NCBI RefSeq assembly: GCF_900101545.1
Contig: NZ_FMZU01000005.1
Span: 248,001 to 312,000, forward strand
Reading direction: 5' to 3'
Length of the DNA: 64,000 bases
Source of the DNA: Variovorax sp. CF079
Lineage (GTDB): Bacteria > Pseudomonadota > Gammaproteobacteria > Burkholderiales > Burkholderiaceae_C
A program made the position numbers and the translations under genes. Positions 1 to 7,257 of this stretch are shown here, piece by piece. Below the pieces are notes generated by a model. That model was not told the origin of the DNA, did no database searches, and worked only from the letters and a program-made list of their open reading frames with translations. Numbering within the stretch: position 1 is the stretch's first letter; each line of letters starts with the position of its first letter.

Positions 1-453
1 GACCCATGCGTACGCGACCAGAGCTGCAGCAAACACACCCTCTAGAACCCAGGATGCAGTGCCCAGCTTGCCCCACAGCCCATAGCCCCAATGGGTCTCG
101 GCGTGTGGGTACAGCGCCATATCGTTGTTGTGCACGGGCAAGTCCGCGAGGAAATGCGAAAGGGCCGCGACGAACGCCAAGGTCGCGACCCGCCTGTCTC
201 GCAGGAAAAGCGCGCCCCAAATCGCTGACCAGAACAACGCGGCCAGCAATGAGTGGTCCCAATCTATGAACGTGAGGTCGAAGAAGAGGTACGGGCCGGC
301 GAGCGGATTCGGCGTCACGCGATCCCAGCCCAGAACGATGAAGGTGCCATCAAGAATGTCCAGGAAACCCGCGCCGAGCATGATTGGCAAGGCGGGTACT
401 TTTGGATAGCGTGCTTTCAGCGCCATGCCGATGGCGAAATGACCGACGTACAT
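1..453 (-). CDS. Putative membrane protein, 3' end outside window
   Basis: The frame is open for 151 codons from an ATG at 453 and runs off the left edge, so the C-terminus is missing. Hydrophobic stretches lie near residues 21-42, 68-84, 90-104 and 132-151. Polar residues sit between them: His5, Asp32, Asp35, Asp64-Asp66-His67, His100, Asp104 and a HNND at 108-111. This spacing resembles small membrane-bound proteins related to the YdjM-type metal-dependent hydrolases, but that link is only by motif and no activity can be assigned. It is the last gene of a leftward run after the TerC and universal stress protein genes, separated from the latter by about 150 bp. Confidence 0.7.
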   Translation of the reverse strand, partial: MYVGHFAIGMALKARYPKVPALPIMLGAGFLDILDGTFIVLGWDRVTPNPLAGPYLFFDLTFIDWDHSLLAALFWSAIWGALFLRDRRVATLAFVAALSHFLADLPVHNNDMALYPHAETHWGYGLWGKLGTASWVLEGVFAAALVAYAWV

Positions 454-600
454 GAGAGGATGTTAGAGCTTGAACCGGCTGTTCATCGTTGAACGCGGGT
501 GCCCGACGCCGGCATCAGGGCACTGACACGCAACGGCACCGGTTCAGCTCTGGCGACGGTCGCCACGGACGTGGCGCTCATCTCGACCAGCTCTTCCCAT

Positions 601-1032
601 TCAGGAGCTGATGACCTGGGGGTCGCCGCTCGCACCCAGGTGCTGGCGCACCTGCTGCGCCATCGAGCCGAAGATCTTTCCTGCCAGACCGGGTTCATCG
701 CTGCCGAAGACGATACGGCTGCAGCCGTAGTCGCGAGCGGCCATGGCAATCGTCTCGGCACTGCGCCCCACCAGCACGATGCTTGTGTAGCGGACCCCAG
801 CCAGGTTGAGCAGGCTCTGTGCGTACTGCAGATCCTCGGCGCCTGCGTCCAGCTGCAGGTCGAGCAGCTCGCGTGTGCCGAAGAGCATCGCAACATGACC
901 CGAGACCTTGGGCTGCACCCGCAGCAAGCGAACGGTCACCCGCTCGGTTCGGCTCATGCGCACGACCTGCTCGATGGCCGAGCGCGTACGAGCCGGTTCA
1001 TTCGGGTCGATAGGTACCAGAATGCGCGTCAT
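601..1032 (-). CDS. Universal stress protein (UspA family)
   Basis: A 143-residue cytoplasmic protein starting MTRILVPIDPNEPAR, the typical first strand of the Usp fold. A C-terminal ATP-loop-like segment (GSDEPGLAGKIFGS, residues about 110-123) resembles the G-x2-G-x9-G(S/T) nucleotide-binding motif of ATP-binding Usp proteins. Length matches single-domain Usp proteins. It starts 10 bp after the stop of the TerC-family gene, so the two are probably cotranscribed. Usp proteins act in stress endurance; no specific partner can be read from the sequence. Confidence 0.88.
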   Translation of the reverse strand: MTRILVPIDPNEPARTRSAIEQVVRMSRTERVTVRLLRVQPKVSGHVAMLFGTRELLDLQLDAGAEDLQYAQSLLNLAGVRYTSIVLVGRSAETIAMAARDYGCSRIVFGSDEPGLAGKIFGSMAQQVRQHLGASGDPQVISS

Positions 1033-1042
1033 GCGGGCACCT

Positions 1043-1759
1043 TCAGACGGCGGGTTGCTTCTTGGTCGCTTGTAGTTGTTGTTCGCGGCGCTGTCCGCGG
1101 CGGGTGCTCAGCCACTTGCCGATCGCCACCACGAACATGGCACCGAGCGCCGGGACCACCGTGTGCAGCGCGTGTTGATTGGCGGCCAAGCCGACGATGG
1201 ACGGATCTGTCATCGCCATTTCGCCGGCCACCCAACCGAGCAGGGCGGCGCCGAGCACGATGATGATTGGGAATCGATCCATCAGTTTCAGGATCAAGGT
1301 GCTGCCGAAAATGATCAGGGGAATGCTGATCACGAGACCGAACACAAGCAGTGGAACATTGCCCTTCGCTGCAGCAGCGACGCCGACGACGTTGTCCAGG
1401 CTCATGACCAGGTCGGCAACCACGATGGTCTTGATGGCCGCAGCCAGACCGGCGTGGCCTTCCATGCTCTTCCCCTCGTCCTCTTCTTGAAGCAAGCCAA
1501 TGCCGATCCAGAGCAGCAGCGCTGCGCCGACCAGCTTGAGGTACGGCAGGGTCAGCAGATAGACGGCAAAGAAGGTCAGGACCACGCGCAACACGATGGC
1601 GCCGACGCTGCCGAACAGGATTGCCTTCTTTTGCTGGGCGGGCGGTAGCGAGCGGGAGGCCATCGCTATGACGACGGCGTTGTCCCCGCTCAGGACGATG
1701 TTGATCAGGATGATCTGCGACAGGGCGATCCAGAATTCGGCACTCGACAAAAGCGACAC
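1043..1759 (-). CDS. TerC/YjbE-family integral membrane protein
   Basis: A 238-residue protein with about seven membrane segments and the two hallmark acidic motifs of the TerC family, LSGDNAVVIAMA near residue 24 and ADLVMSLDNVVGVA near 115. These Asp/Asn pairs sit inside helices and are thought to take part in metal ion (Mn or Ca) export in related proteins. The start is a GTG at 1759, chosen because GAGGAG lies 6 bp upstream. It leads a two-gene unit with the Usp gene. No yybP-ykoY manganese riboswitch is evident upstream; a short perfect hairpin sits just before the ribosome binding site instead. Confidence 0.85.
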   Translation of the reverse strand: MSLLSSAEFWIALSQIILINIVLSGDNAVVIAMASRSLPPAQQKKAILFGSVGAIVLRVVLTFFAVYLLTLPYLKLVGAALLLWIGIGLLQEEDEGKSMEGHAGLAAAIKTIVVADLVMSLDNVVGVAAAAKGNVPLLVFGLVISIPLIIFGSTLILKLMDRFPIIIVLGAALLGWVAGEMAMTDPSIVGLAANQHALHTVVPALGAMFVVAIGKWLSTRRGQRREQQLQATKKQPAV

Positions 1760-1781
1760 GGTGTCTCCTCGGTAAATGGTT

Positions 1782-1800
1782 CGGAACCACAGCGGTTCCG
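1782..1800 (-). promoter_or_regulatory. Short hairpin just upstream of TerC ribosome binding site
   Basis: A perfect 7-bp inverted repeat (CGGAACC / GGTTCCG) with a 5-nt loop lies 23 bp before the GTG start and about 10 bp before the GAGGAG. It would form in the leader of the TerC mRNA. A translational control role is possible but unproven. Confidence 0.4.
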
Positions 1801-1847
1801 CCCTTTTCGAGCGTAGAGACCTGTCCTGTCACCTTTCTGCCGGCGCG

Positions 1848-1885
1848 CTGACAGCCGGTTGTCTGCGAGCTGTCAGTAAGCTTAC
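1848..1885. promoter_or_regulatory. Dyad plus palindrome in TerC upstream region
   Basis: CTGACAGC at 1848-1855 and GCTGTCAG at 1869-1876 form a perfect 8-bp inverted repeat with a 13-nt spacer. It runs directly into the 10-bp palindrome GTAAGCTTAC at 1876-1885. They lie between the histidine kinase stop and the TerC gene. They could be an operator for the TerC promoter or a weak terminator of the kinase operon; there is no T-run to favour the latter. Confidence 0.35.
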
Positions 1886-1903
1886 AGAGCGCTGCTGCGC
1901 CGA

Positions 1904-3295
1904 TCAGGCAGCGCGCAATGGGAAGAAGACGCTGAAGGTGTTGCCCACGCCGTCGGCGTCTTCCTCCAGCGTGATGCGCGCGCCGTGCAGCGTGGCGATC
2001 TCGCTGACGATGGCGAGACCGAGACCGCTGCCATCCTCCTGCGTGCCGAGGAGGCGGTGAAAGCGTTCGAAGATGCGGGCGCGCTCCTCGACAGGGATTC
2101 GGAGGCCATCGTCGCTGATGGCCAGGCGGCATTGGTCGTTTCCGATCTGGCCGGCCTGCACGGTCACCCGGCCGCCCGACTGGCTGTAGCGGATCGCGTT
2201 GTCGATCAGGTTATTGACCAGCTCACGCAAGCGGTCCCGGTCGGCGTCGATCATCAGCGGATGATCGGCACCTTCGAAGCCGAGGTCGATGTTTCGCTTG
2301 ATCGCCTGCGGCACCCACTCCATGCTCACCTCCAGGGCGTGAGCATTCAGGTCCAGCGGCTGCAATTGCATGGAGTCGAGCGCACCGGGCTCGTTGCGGG
2401 CCAGCGAAAGCAGCTGGCGCACCAGCCTCGACAGCCGGTCGGCGCTGATATAGAGCTGCGCGAGCGAATGGCGCACCCGCTGCGGATCGTTCTCCCGCAG
2501 CGCCAGCTCGATCTGGGCCTTCAGGCCGCTGACCGGTGTCTTCAGCTGGTGAGCGGCGTCCGCCACGAAGCGGTTCTGGAAATCGAAGGTGCGCCCAAGG
2601 CGTGCCATCAACTCGTTGACGTCATCCACCAGCGGCCGCACCTCTCCCGGAACGTCGTGGGTGTCGACCGGGCTCAGGTCGAGGTGCGAGCGGTCTGATA
2701 CGGCACGCCGCAGCCGCTGCAGCGGCTCGAGCCCACGCGAAACCCCGAACCAGACCACCGCTGTCGCCATGACGATCAGGAGCAGCTGCGGCAGCACCAC
2801 ATTGGCGACCATCTCCCAGGTGAAGCGCGCTCGCTTGTTGAGCGTTTCGGCCACCTGCACCAGAACCAGCGGAGGCCCGGCGTCCGGACCGATGGGCATC
2901 CACGCCACCATCATTCTCACCGGCTCCCCGCGCACCACATCGCCGTAGAAGTCCGGCTTGGCGGTCTTTTCAACGCGCGGTGGAGGCAATTGCGCATCGC
3001 CGCCCAAATTGGCTCCGTCCTCGCCGACAACGCGGTAGAAGAGCTGGTCTTCCTGATCCAGCAACAGGATGTTGGCCGCGACCTCCGAGAGCTCGAGCCG
3101 GGGACGTGTTCCGTCGAGCTTCACATGCAGCGCGATCTCGCGTCCGATCTCGTGCAGCGCGCGGTCGTAGGCGAGGTTGGAGAACCGCAGCGAGTTCCAG
3201 TAGGCGGCGGCGGTATCGAGCACCAGCAGTACGGCGAGCGGCCCGAGCAGCCAAGCCAGCAGCTTGCGCTGCAGCCGAGGCTCAGGCCTCCACAT
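1904..3295 (-). CDS. Two-component sensor histidine kinase (TctE/QseC type)
   Basis: A 463-residue inner-membrane kinase. A first membrane helix spans about 12-32, a periplasmic domain of the 2CSK_N kind about 35-160, and a second helix about 165-185, followed by a HAMP-like linker. The H-box FVADAAHQLKTPVSG places the phospho-accepting His at 249. The N-box (RELVNNLIDNAIRYS) is near 357-371 and the G2 box (GSGLGLAIV) near 422-430. The G1 box reads DDGLRIP, so the second Gly of D-x-G-x-G is Arg399. Its start overlaps the response regulator stop by 14 bp, so the pair is translationally linked. The signal sensed is unknown; tctCBA transporter genes are not adjacent. Confidence 0.9.
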   Translation of the reverse strand: MWRPEPRLQRKLLAWLLGPLAVLLVLDTAAAYWNSLRFSNLAYDRALHEIGREIALHVKLDGTRPRLELSEVAANILLLDQEDQLFYRVVGEDGANLGGDAQLPPPRVEKTAKPDFYGDVVRGEPVRMMVAWMPIGPDAGPPLVLVQVAETLNKRARFTWEMVANVVLPQLLLIVMATAVVWFGVSRGLEPLQRLRRAVSDRSHLDLSPVDTHDVPGEVRPLVDDVNELMARLGRTFDFQNRFVADAAHQLKTPVSGLKAQIELALRENDPQRVRHSLAQLYISADRLSRLVRQLLSLARNEPGALDSMQLQPLDLNAHALEVSMEWVPQAIKRNIDLGFEGADHPLMIDADRDRLRELVNNLIDNAIRYSQSGGRVTVQAGQIGNDQCRLAISDDGLRIPVEERARIFERFHRLLGTQEDGSGLGLAIVSEIATLHGARITLEEDADGVGNTFSVFFPLRAA

Positions 3296-3956
3296 CGCTG
3301 CTGTCGATCAGGTAGCCCATGCCGCGCACGGTGCGGATCTCGCAACCGAGCGGCTCCAGCTTCTTGCGCAGCCTGTAGACGTTGACCTCGATCGCGTTGT
3401 CGCCGACCTCTTCGCCCCAGCCATAGAGATGGTTGACCATGTGCTCCTTGCTCACGACACGCCCCGCGCGCATCAGCAGCAGTTCCAGCAAGGCGAGTTC
3501 GCGCGGCGACAGATCCAACGGCCGCTTTTCGTGGAACACGCGGCGGCCCACGGTATCGAAGCGCAGCCGACCATGTTCGAGGTAGGGTGTGGACCGGGTA
3601 CTGCGGCGCAGCAGCGCCCGCACGCGCGCTTCCAGCTCCGGCAGGTCGAACGGCTTGGCCAGGTAATCGTCGGCGCCCAGATCGAGCCCGCGGACACGGT
3701 CTGCGAGGGTGTCGAAGGCGGTGAGCATCAGCACGGGCGTCGTGGACTTGCGCCCCCGGAGGCGCTTCAGCACATCCAGTCCGCTCAGCCCCGGCAAGCC
3801 GATGTCCAGGATTGCCAGGTCATAGATGCCCAGGGCGAGGGCATGGTCGGCCTCCTCGCCGGTGGAGACGACGTCGACGGCATGGGCGGACTGCACCAGC
3901 GCGCGCGAAAGCGCATCCGCCAGCACCCGATCATCCTCGACGAGCAATATCCGCAT
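3282..3956 (-). CDS. OmpR-family response regulator (TctD/QseB type)
   Basis: A 224-residue regulator: receiver domain about 1-115 with acidic pocket (VEDD at 6-9), phospho-acceptor Asp51 (LAILDIGLPG), Thr79 and Lys101, then a winged-helix DNA-binding domain ending in the recognition region DNAIEVNVYRLRKKL. The ATG at 3956 gives the canonical MRILLVEDD N-terminus; a longer open frame upstream has no support. It is the first gene of the operon with the sensor kinase. It probably activates its own or nearby promoters when phosphorylated. Targets are not visible here, though a Bug-type binding protein gene, a class often controlled by TctDE, lies 14 kb away. Confidence 0.92.
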   Translation of the reverse strand: MRILLVEDDRVLADALSRALVQSAHAVDVVSTGEEADHALALGIYDLAILDIGLPGLSGLDVLKRLRGRKSTTPVLMLTAFDTLADRVRGLDLGADDYLAKPFDLPELEARVRALLRRSTRSTPYLEHGRLRFDTVGRRVFHEKRPLDLSPRELALLELLLMRAGRVVSKEHMVNHLYGWGEEVGDNAIEVNVYRLRKKLEPLGCEIRTVRGMGYLIDSSDVEA

Positions 3957-4026
3957 TGATTTCCTGACTGCGTGTCTCCTGGCGATGCTAACCGCAAGCC
4001 TCTTGCGCGCCAGGCCGTTTCCGGTT

Positions 4027-4410
4027 TCACAGAGCGCGCCATGCGTCGAGGCAGTGAGCGGCAAGTGCGGTGATCCAGAAGGGCTCATCCGGATCGAAGG
4101 CAAGTCCGAACCTGGGAGAGACGATAAAGCCTGCCCTCTCGAACGCAGACGAATCCGCGGTGCGAATGAAGGATGCAAGCACGGTGAATGGCACCGACAG
4201 ATTGCCGATGTTCACCACCGGCGCTTGCATGGTGATCTCTTCCAACCTGCCGCTGTCCTGAAATCGGTAGATGACCGATTCGTAGTCGAGCTCATGGAGT
4301 CCGACGCCGTTTCGGCTCGTTCTCGCGGGCTTGCCTCGCATCTTCACCACCTCTTCTCTTGAAGACGAGAACGGTGTTTGATCGACGCTGATGAACGGGT
4401 CGAGGTTCAT
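4027..4410 (-). CDS. Conserved hypothetical protein
   Basis: A 127-residue soluble protein, MNLDPFISVDQTPFSSSREE at its start, with no signal peptide or membrane segment. The sequence pattern (DPFISV..TPFSSSREEV, LHELDYESVIYRFQDSGRLEEIT, SPRFGLAFDPDEPFWITALA) is like small uncharacterised proteins found scattered in proteobacteria, often near contact-dependent or polymorphic toxin loci, which suggests an accessory or immunity-like role only weakly. It starts 4 bp after the broken ion-channel gene and ends 70 bp before the response regulator. No function can be assigned. Confidence 0.6.
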   Translation of the reverse strand: MNLDPFISVDQTPFSSSREEVVKMRGKPARTSRNGVGLHELDYESVIYRFQDSGRLEEITMQAPVVNIGNLSVPFTVLASFIRTADSSAFERAGFIVSPRFGLAFDPDEPFWITALAAHCLDAWRAL

Positions 4411-4414
4411 TCGA

Positions 4415-4611
4415 TCACCTGCGCGGCTGCAGCGTCAGCCCGATCAGCCGCGAGACACGAACAGCACCAAGAGCCCGAACACGGCCAGTGCGTGGGCTCC
4501 CGCGCGAGTCGACTCGACAAAGGGGTAGACGAGGATGCCAGCCAGCTGCACCAGCAGCAGGACTGCCGAGGGATGACGCCGGGTCTGAGCAAGCGCTCGA
4601 AGGTAGTTCAT
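4415..4611 (-). pseudogene. Remnant of two-TM ion-channel gene (internal deletion)
   Basis: From the ATG at 4611 the frame encodes 55 residues (MNYLRALAQTRRHPSAVLLL onward, one clear membrane helix) and stops at 4444. In another frame the last codons before a stop at 4415 read SRLIGLTLQPRR. From memory, this head and this tail match the two ends of one potassium/ion-channel-type protein of about 200 residues (Ion_trans_2 family) common in this bacterial group. The selectivity filter and second helix are absent. The simplest reading is one internal deletion of some 450-500 bp that also shifted the frame. The 55-residue peptide could still be made. Confidence 0.55.
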
Positions 4612-4884
4612 GGGTGGTCCGTGGGCTGTTCAGAGCAGGGGCGCGAGCATCGGGCAATTTTCTACACTTGCTCAGCCGCTGGGCGAGGCATGTGACTTGC
4701 ACAACTCGTTACGACGCGCGCGGGCCCAACGTATCAGCCCTTCATCTCGCCGACAGCCACTTCCCACACCCATGAGCGGCACATCCGCACATGGCGACAT
4801 GCGACGCCTCGCCTACGGTTCACCCCGAACTGGCCGCAAGCCGGTTCGTTGTCAGTGACCATTCAATGAAAGGGACCGTCACAC
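4612..4884. other. Intergenic region without recognised gene
   Basis: About 270 bp between the ion-channel remnant (leftward) and the secreted Gly/Ala-rich protein (rightward). It must hold the promoters of both units. No strong sigma70 pair, RNA gene or repeat was recognised. Short open frames here lack coding character. Confidence 0.5.
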
Positions 4885-5373
4885 ATGAAGATGCATAACC
4901 AACACCGTATCGCGCTCGGCGCATTGCTCGCGGGTCTTCTCGCCATGAGCGGATTCGCCCAGGCACAGTCCGTCGGCGTGGGCGTAGGCGTGGGTGCCGA
5001 CGTCAACACATCGGGCAAAGCCAATGCAGCGCCCAAGCAAGGCACTACGGGTGCAGGCGCCAAGGCCGGCGCGCGCACCGATGCGGGCGCGCAGACCAGG
5101 GCTGGTAGCGCAGGCGCCGGAACGGCGACCGAAGCGGTTGGCAACGCGACGAGCGGCGCCGGCGGAACCATCGGCGGCGTGGTCGGGGGCGCCACGGGTG
5201 CGGTGGGTGGCGCGACCAATGCGGTCGGCGGCGCCACGAATGCCGTGGGCAGCACGGTCGATGGCGCGGCCGGAGCCGCGGGCTCGGCCGGCGATGCACT
5301 GAAGCCCAGTGGCGCCGGCGCCAAGGCCGGCGGCAAGGCTCAAGGGTCGGGCTCGCTCGGCGTCAGCAAGTAA
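4885..5373 (+). CDS. Secreted Gly/Ala-rich low-complexity protein
   Basis: A 162-residue protein with a Sec signal peptide (basic start, hydrophobic core at 8-22, cleavage after AQA near 28). The mature part is almost entirely Gly, Ala, Val, Thr, Ser, Asn and Lys: a (GV)n block at 31-37, an Ala/Gly/Lys block, and three imperfect GGAT(G/N)AV units at about 101-121. There is no Cys and almost no aromatic residue after the signal, so a disordered or repetitive exported protein is likely. Short glycine-rich exported proteins of this kind are common in Burkholderiales without known function. It is a single-gene unit closed by a strong terminator. Confidence 0.7.
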   Translation: MKMHNQHRIALGALLAGLLAMSGFAQAQSVGVGVGVGADVNTSGKANAAPKQGTTGAGAKAGARTDAGAQTRAGSAGAGTATEAVGNATSGAGGTIGGVVGGATGAVGGATNAVGGATNAVGSTVDGAAGAAGSAGDALKPSGAGAKAGGKAQGSGSLGVSK

Positions 5374-5390
5374 GCAAGAGGTCGGTCGCA

Positions 5391-5427
5391 AAAGCCCGCA
5401 GCGCTCGCGCGTTGCGGGCTTTTTTTT
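5391..5427 (+). terminator. Intrinsic terminator
   Basis: A 10-bp perfect stem (AAAGCCCGCA at 5391-5400 with TGCGGGCTTT at 5413-5422), a 12-nt GC-rich loop and a run of eight T at 5420-5427. It ends the transcript of the Gly/Ala-rich protein, 17 bp after its stop. Confidence 0.92.
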
Positions 5428-5448
5428 GATTGAGAATCGCGCGAACAT

Positions 5449-5904
5449 ATGAAGATCGAAATCGACGACCTCTCGCGCCCCGAAATCCATGCACTGCTCG
5501 ATGAGCACCTGCAGAACATGTATGCGGTGTCGCCGCCCGAGAGCGTTCACGCGCTCGATCTGGCCAAGCTTCGCCAGCCCGGGATCACCTTCTGGTCTGC
5601 TTGGAACGGCTCGCTCCTGCTGGGTTGCGGCGCCCTCAAAGAACTGGATCTGGAGCATGGCGAAATCAAGTCGATGCGCACGCCCAGCGCACGTCGCCGC
5701 CAAGGCGCCGGACGCGCGATCCTCGCCCACATCATCGAGGTCGCAAGGTCTCGCGGCTATCGGCGCCTGAGCCTCGAGACGGGCCGGCAGGAGGCCTTCG
5801 AGCCTGCCCACAGACTCTACGAGAGTTTTGGGTTCGCGCGCAGCGGGCCCTTCGGTGACTATGCCGAAGACCCGTACAGCGTGTTCATGACGATGCGGCT
5901 GTAG
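5449..5904 (+). CDS. GNAT-family N-acetyltransferase
   Basis: A 151-residue cytoplasmic acetyltransferase. The acetyl-CoA pyrophosphate loop is seen as RRRQGAGRAILAHIIEVARSR (motif A, about residues 82-102). The LETG strand and LYESFGFARSGPF segment near the C-terminus form motif B. The substrate is unknown; the family acetylates amines of small molecules or proteins. It starts 22 bp after the terminator of the previous gene. Its 3' end overlaps that of the convergent glycosyltransferase gene by 20 bp. Confidence 0.85.
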   Translation: MKIEIDDLSRPEIHALLDEHLQNMYAVSPPESVHALDLAKLRQPGITFWSAWNGSLLLGCGALKELDLEHGEIKSMRTPSARRRQGAGRAILAHIIEVARSRGYRRLSLETGRQEAFEPAHRLYESFGFARSGPFGDYAEDPYSVFMTMRL

Positions 5905-7198
5905 CCATCGTCACGTCGCCACGCGCGCGTTCGCGAAGGTGCTCGATCACGGCCTCGGCAGCGCGACCGGCGCCATCGACATCGATGTAGTGCTGCCGCG
6001 TGCGCGCGGCGGCCGCCGCGTATGCCGGCTGGGTGACGATCTCGCGCACCGCCCGCGCAACCTTCGCTTCGTCCGCGCGTCGCGGGCCGATCGCGATGGC
6101 CATGCCCTGGCGCACGGCCAGGGCCACGTTGAGTTCCTGCTCAGGCTGCAGGGGAAAGCCGACAAAGGGAGTGCCGCCGGCCATTGCCGTCTGCACGCTG
6201 CCCTGGCCGCCCATGATCAGCGCCACCGCGACGCGCGGCATGATGCGATGGCTTGGAAGGATGCCTTCCACCAGGACGTCGGAGTTCTCCAGGTCGCGCA
6301 GTTCATGGATTGTTGCGCCAACGAGCACCCGCAGGCCCGCATCACGGACGCCGGACACGACACGTCGTATGTACGCCGGCGTGCTGGACGACAGGCAGAC
6401 GTAGGCCGTGGATCGCGCATCGCCGAGGAAGGCTTCCACGCGCGCGGAAATGGGCAGGTCGAGCCGGGCATAGAGCGGGCCGACGTAGCGCAGCCTCGTG
6501 TCTACCCGGTAGGCCCCGTGACCATTCGGCCTCCATGCCGACATGTCGGCGTCGGAGATGCCGAGCACCTCGGGAACGTCGGTGACCAAGGTCAGATCGC
6601 CGAGCATCAGCGCGGCCAGGCTGGGCACAGGTTCGACGCCGAGTTCCGCCGCGATCTCGTTAAGGAATGCGACCGGCCCACGCATGCGCGGCGGCCCGAG
6701 ATTGGCCATCAGCTTCTGCATCGGAGCCGGCAGCCAATCGAGCTGGGGAACCGGCGACTGCGATGGTGCGGGTGCAAGGCCCTGCTCGAACACCGGTGGA
6801 ACATAGGACCCGCCATGCGAAGCGGCGAGCGGGATGCCGACCACCCGCGCCGAAAGGTAAGCCGTCAGCGTGAACCCGATCACGACCATGCTGGCCGCGT
6901 GCGCACGCAGGAACTCGACCTCGCTGCGCACGCCGGCGCGCACTTCGTCCGCCGGCTGGAGCCGGGCGCCGGGCTTGCCGAGCGTGACGATGCCGGCCAA
7001 GTATTCCTCGCAGCGCCGGTCGTCCATTGCCGGTGCCAGCAGCGTGTAGGGCATGCCTGCCTCGTCGAGCACGCGCGTGTAGGGGCCGCCATGCGTGGCG
7101 ACGGCGACCTGTTCGCCGCGCTGCACAAGCGCGCGCGCAATGGCCAGCATGCGCGAGGTCTCGGAGAGAAAGCCGCAGTGGGGGAACAGCGCGATCAT
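5885..7198 (-). CDS. GT1-type (MGT-like) glycosyltransferase
   Basis: A 437-residue GT-B fold enzyme. The N-terminal half (FPHCGFLSETSRMLAIARAL, AVATHGG) has the acceptor-domain pattern of the UDP-glucuronosyl/macrolide glycosyltransferase family. The C-terminal half (VALIMGGQGSVQTAMAGGTPFVGFPLQPEQELN at about 328-360) holds the nucleotide-sugar site; the usual HGG is MGG here. Such enzymes transfer sugars to small hydrophobic molecules, often inactivating antibiotics or xenobiotics. It is divergent from a marR gene over a 57-bp gap holding a palindromic operator, so it is probably the regulated target. Confidence 0.82.
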   Translation of the reverse strand: MIALFPHCGFLSETSRMLAIARALVQRGEQVAVATHGGPYTRVLDEAGMPYTLLAPAMDDRRCEEYLAGIVTLGKPGARLQPADEVRAGVRSEVEFLRAHAASMVVIGFTLTAYLSARVVGIPLAASHGGSYVPPVFEQGLAPAPSQSPVPQLDWLPAPMQKLMANLGPPRMRGPVAFLNEIAAELGVEPVPSLAALMLGDLTLVTDVPEVLGISDADMSAWRPNGHGAYRVDTRLRYVGPLYARLDLPISARVEAFLGDARSTAYVCLSSSTPAYIRRVVSGVRDAGLRVLVGATIHELRDLENSDVLVEGILPSHRIMPRVAVALIMGGQGSVQTAMAGGTPFVGFPLQPEQELNVALAVRQGMAIAIGPRRADEAKVARAVREIVTQPAYAAAAARTRQHYIDVDGAGRAAEAVIEHLRERARGDVTMATAASS

Positions 7199-7237
7199 GA
7201 TGCCACCTCACTTCAGGAGTCGTCAGGCCGATCGAAT

Positions 7238-7257
7238 ATAGGTAATATATTCCCTAT
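7238..7257. promoter_or_regulatory. Palindromic operator in marR/glycosyltransferase gap
   Basis: A 20-bp near-perfect palindrome (18 of 20 positions symmetric) centred on AATATATT with ATAGG/CCTAT arms. Its right end overlaps the ATG of marR. An AT-rich palindrome in a 57-bp gap between a MarR regulator and its divergent neighbour is the classic arrangement for autorepression and control of the target gene. Confidence 0.72.

Noticed and set aside
1760..1903. yybP-ykoY manganese riboswitch upstream of the TerC-family gene
   Set aside because: The conserved riboswitch core could not be matched; only simple palindromes are present.
4980..5290. Tandem DNA repeats suggesting a CRISPR or minisatellite
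   Set aside because: The repetition follows from Gly/Ala/Thr codons of the secreted protein; there are no regular repeat-spacer units.
5939..7255. Open rightward frame of over 400 codons ahead of marR
   Set aside because: It is antisense to the glycosyltransferase gene, whose motifs are clear, and its translation is rich in Arg, His and Asp without any domain. Only the part from 7256 is real (MarR).
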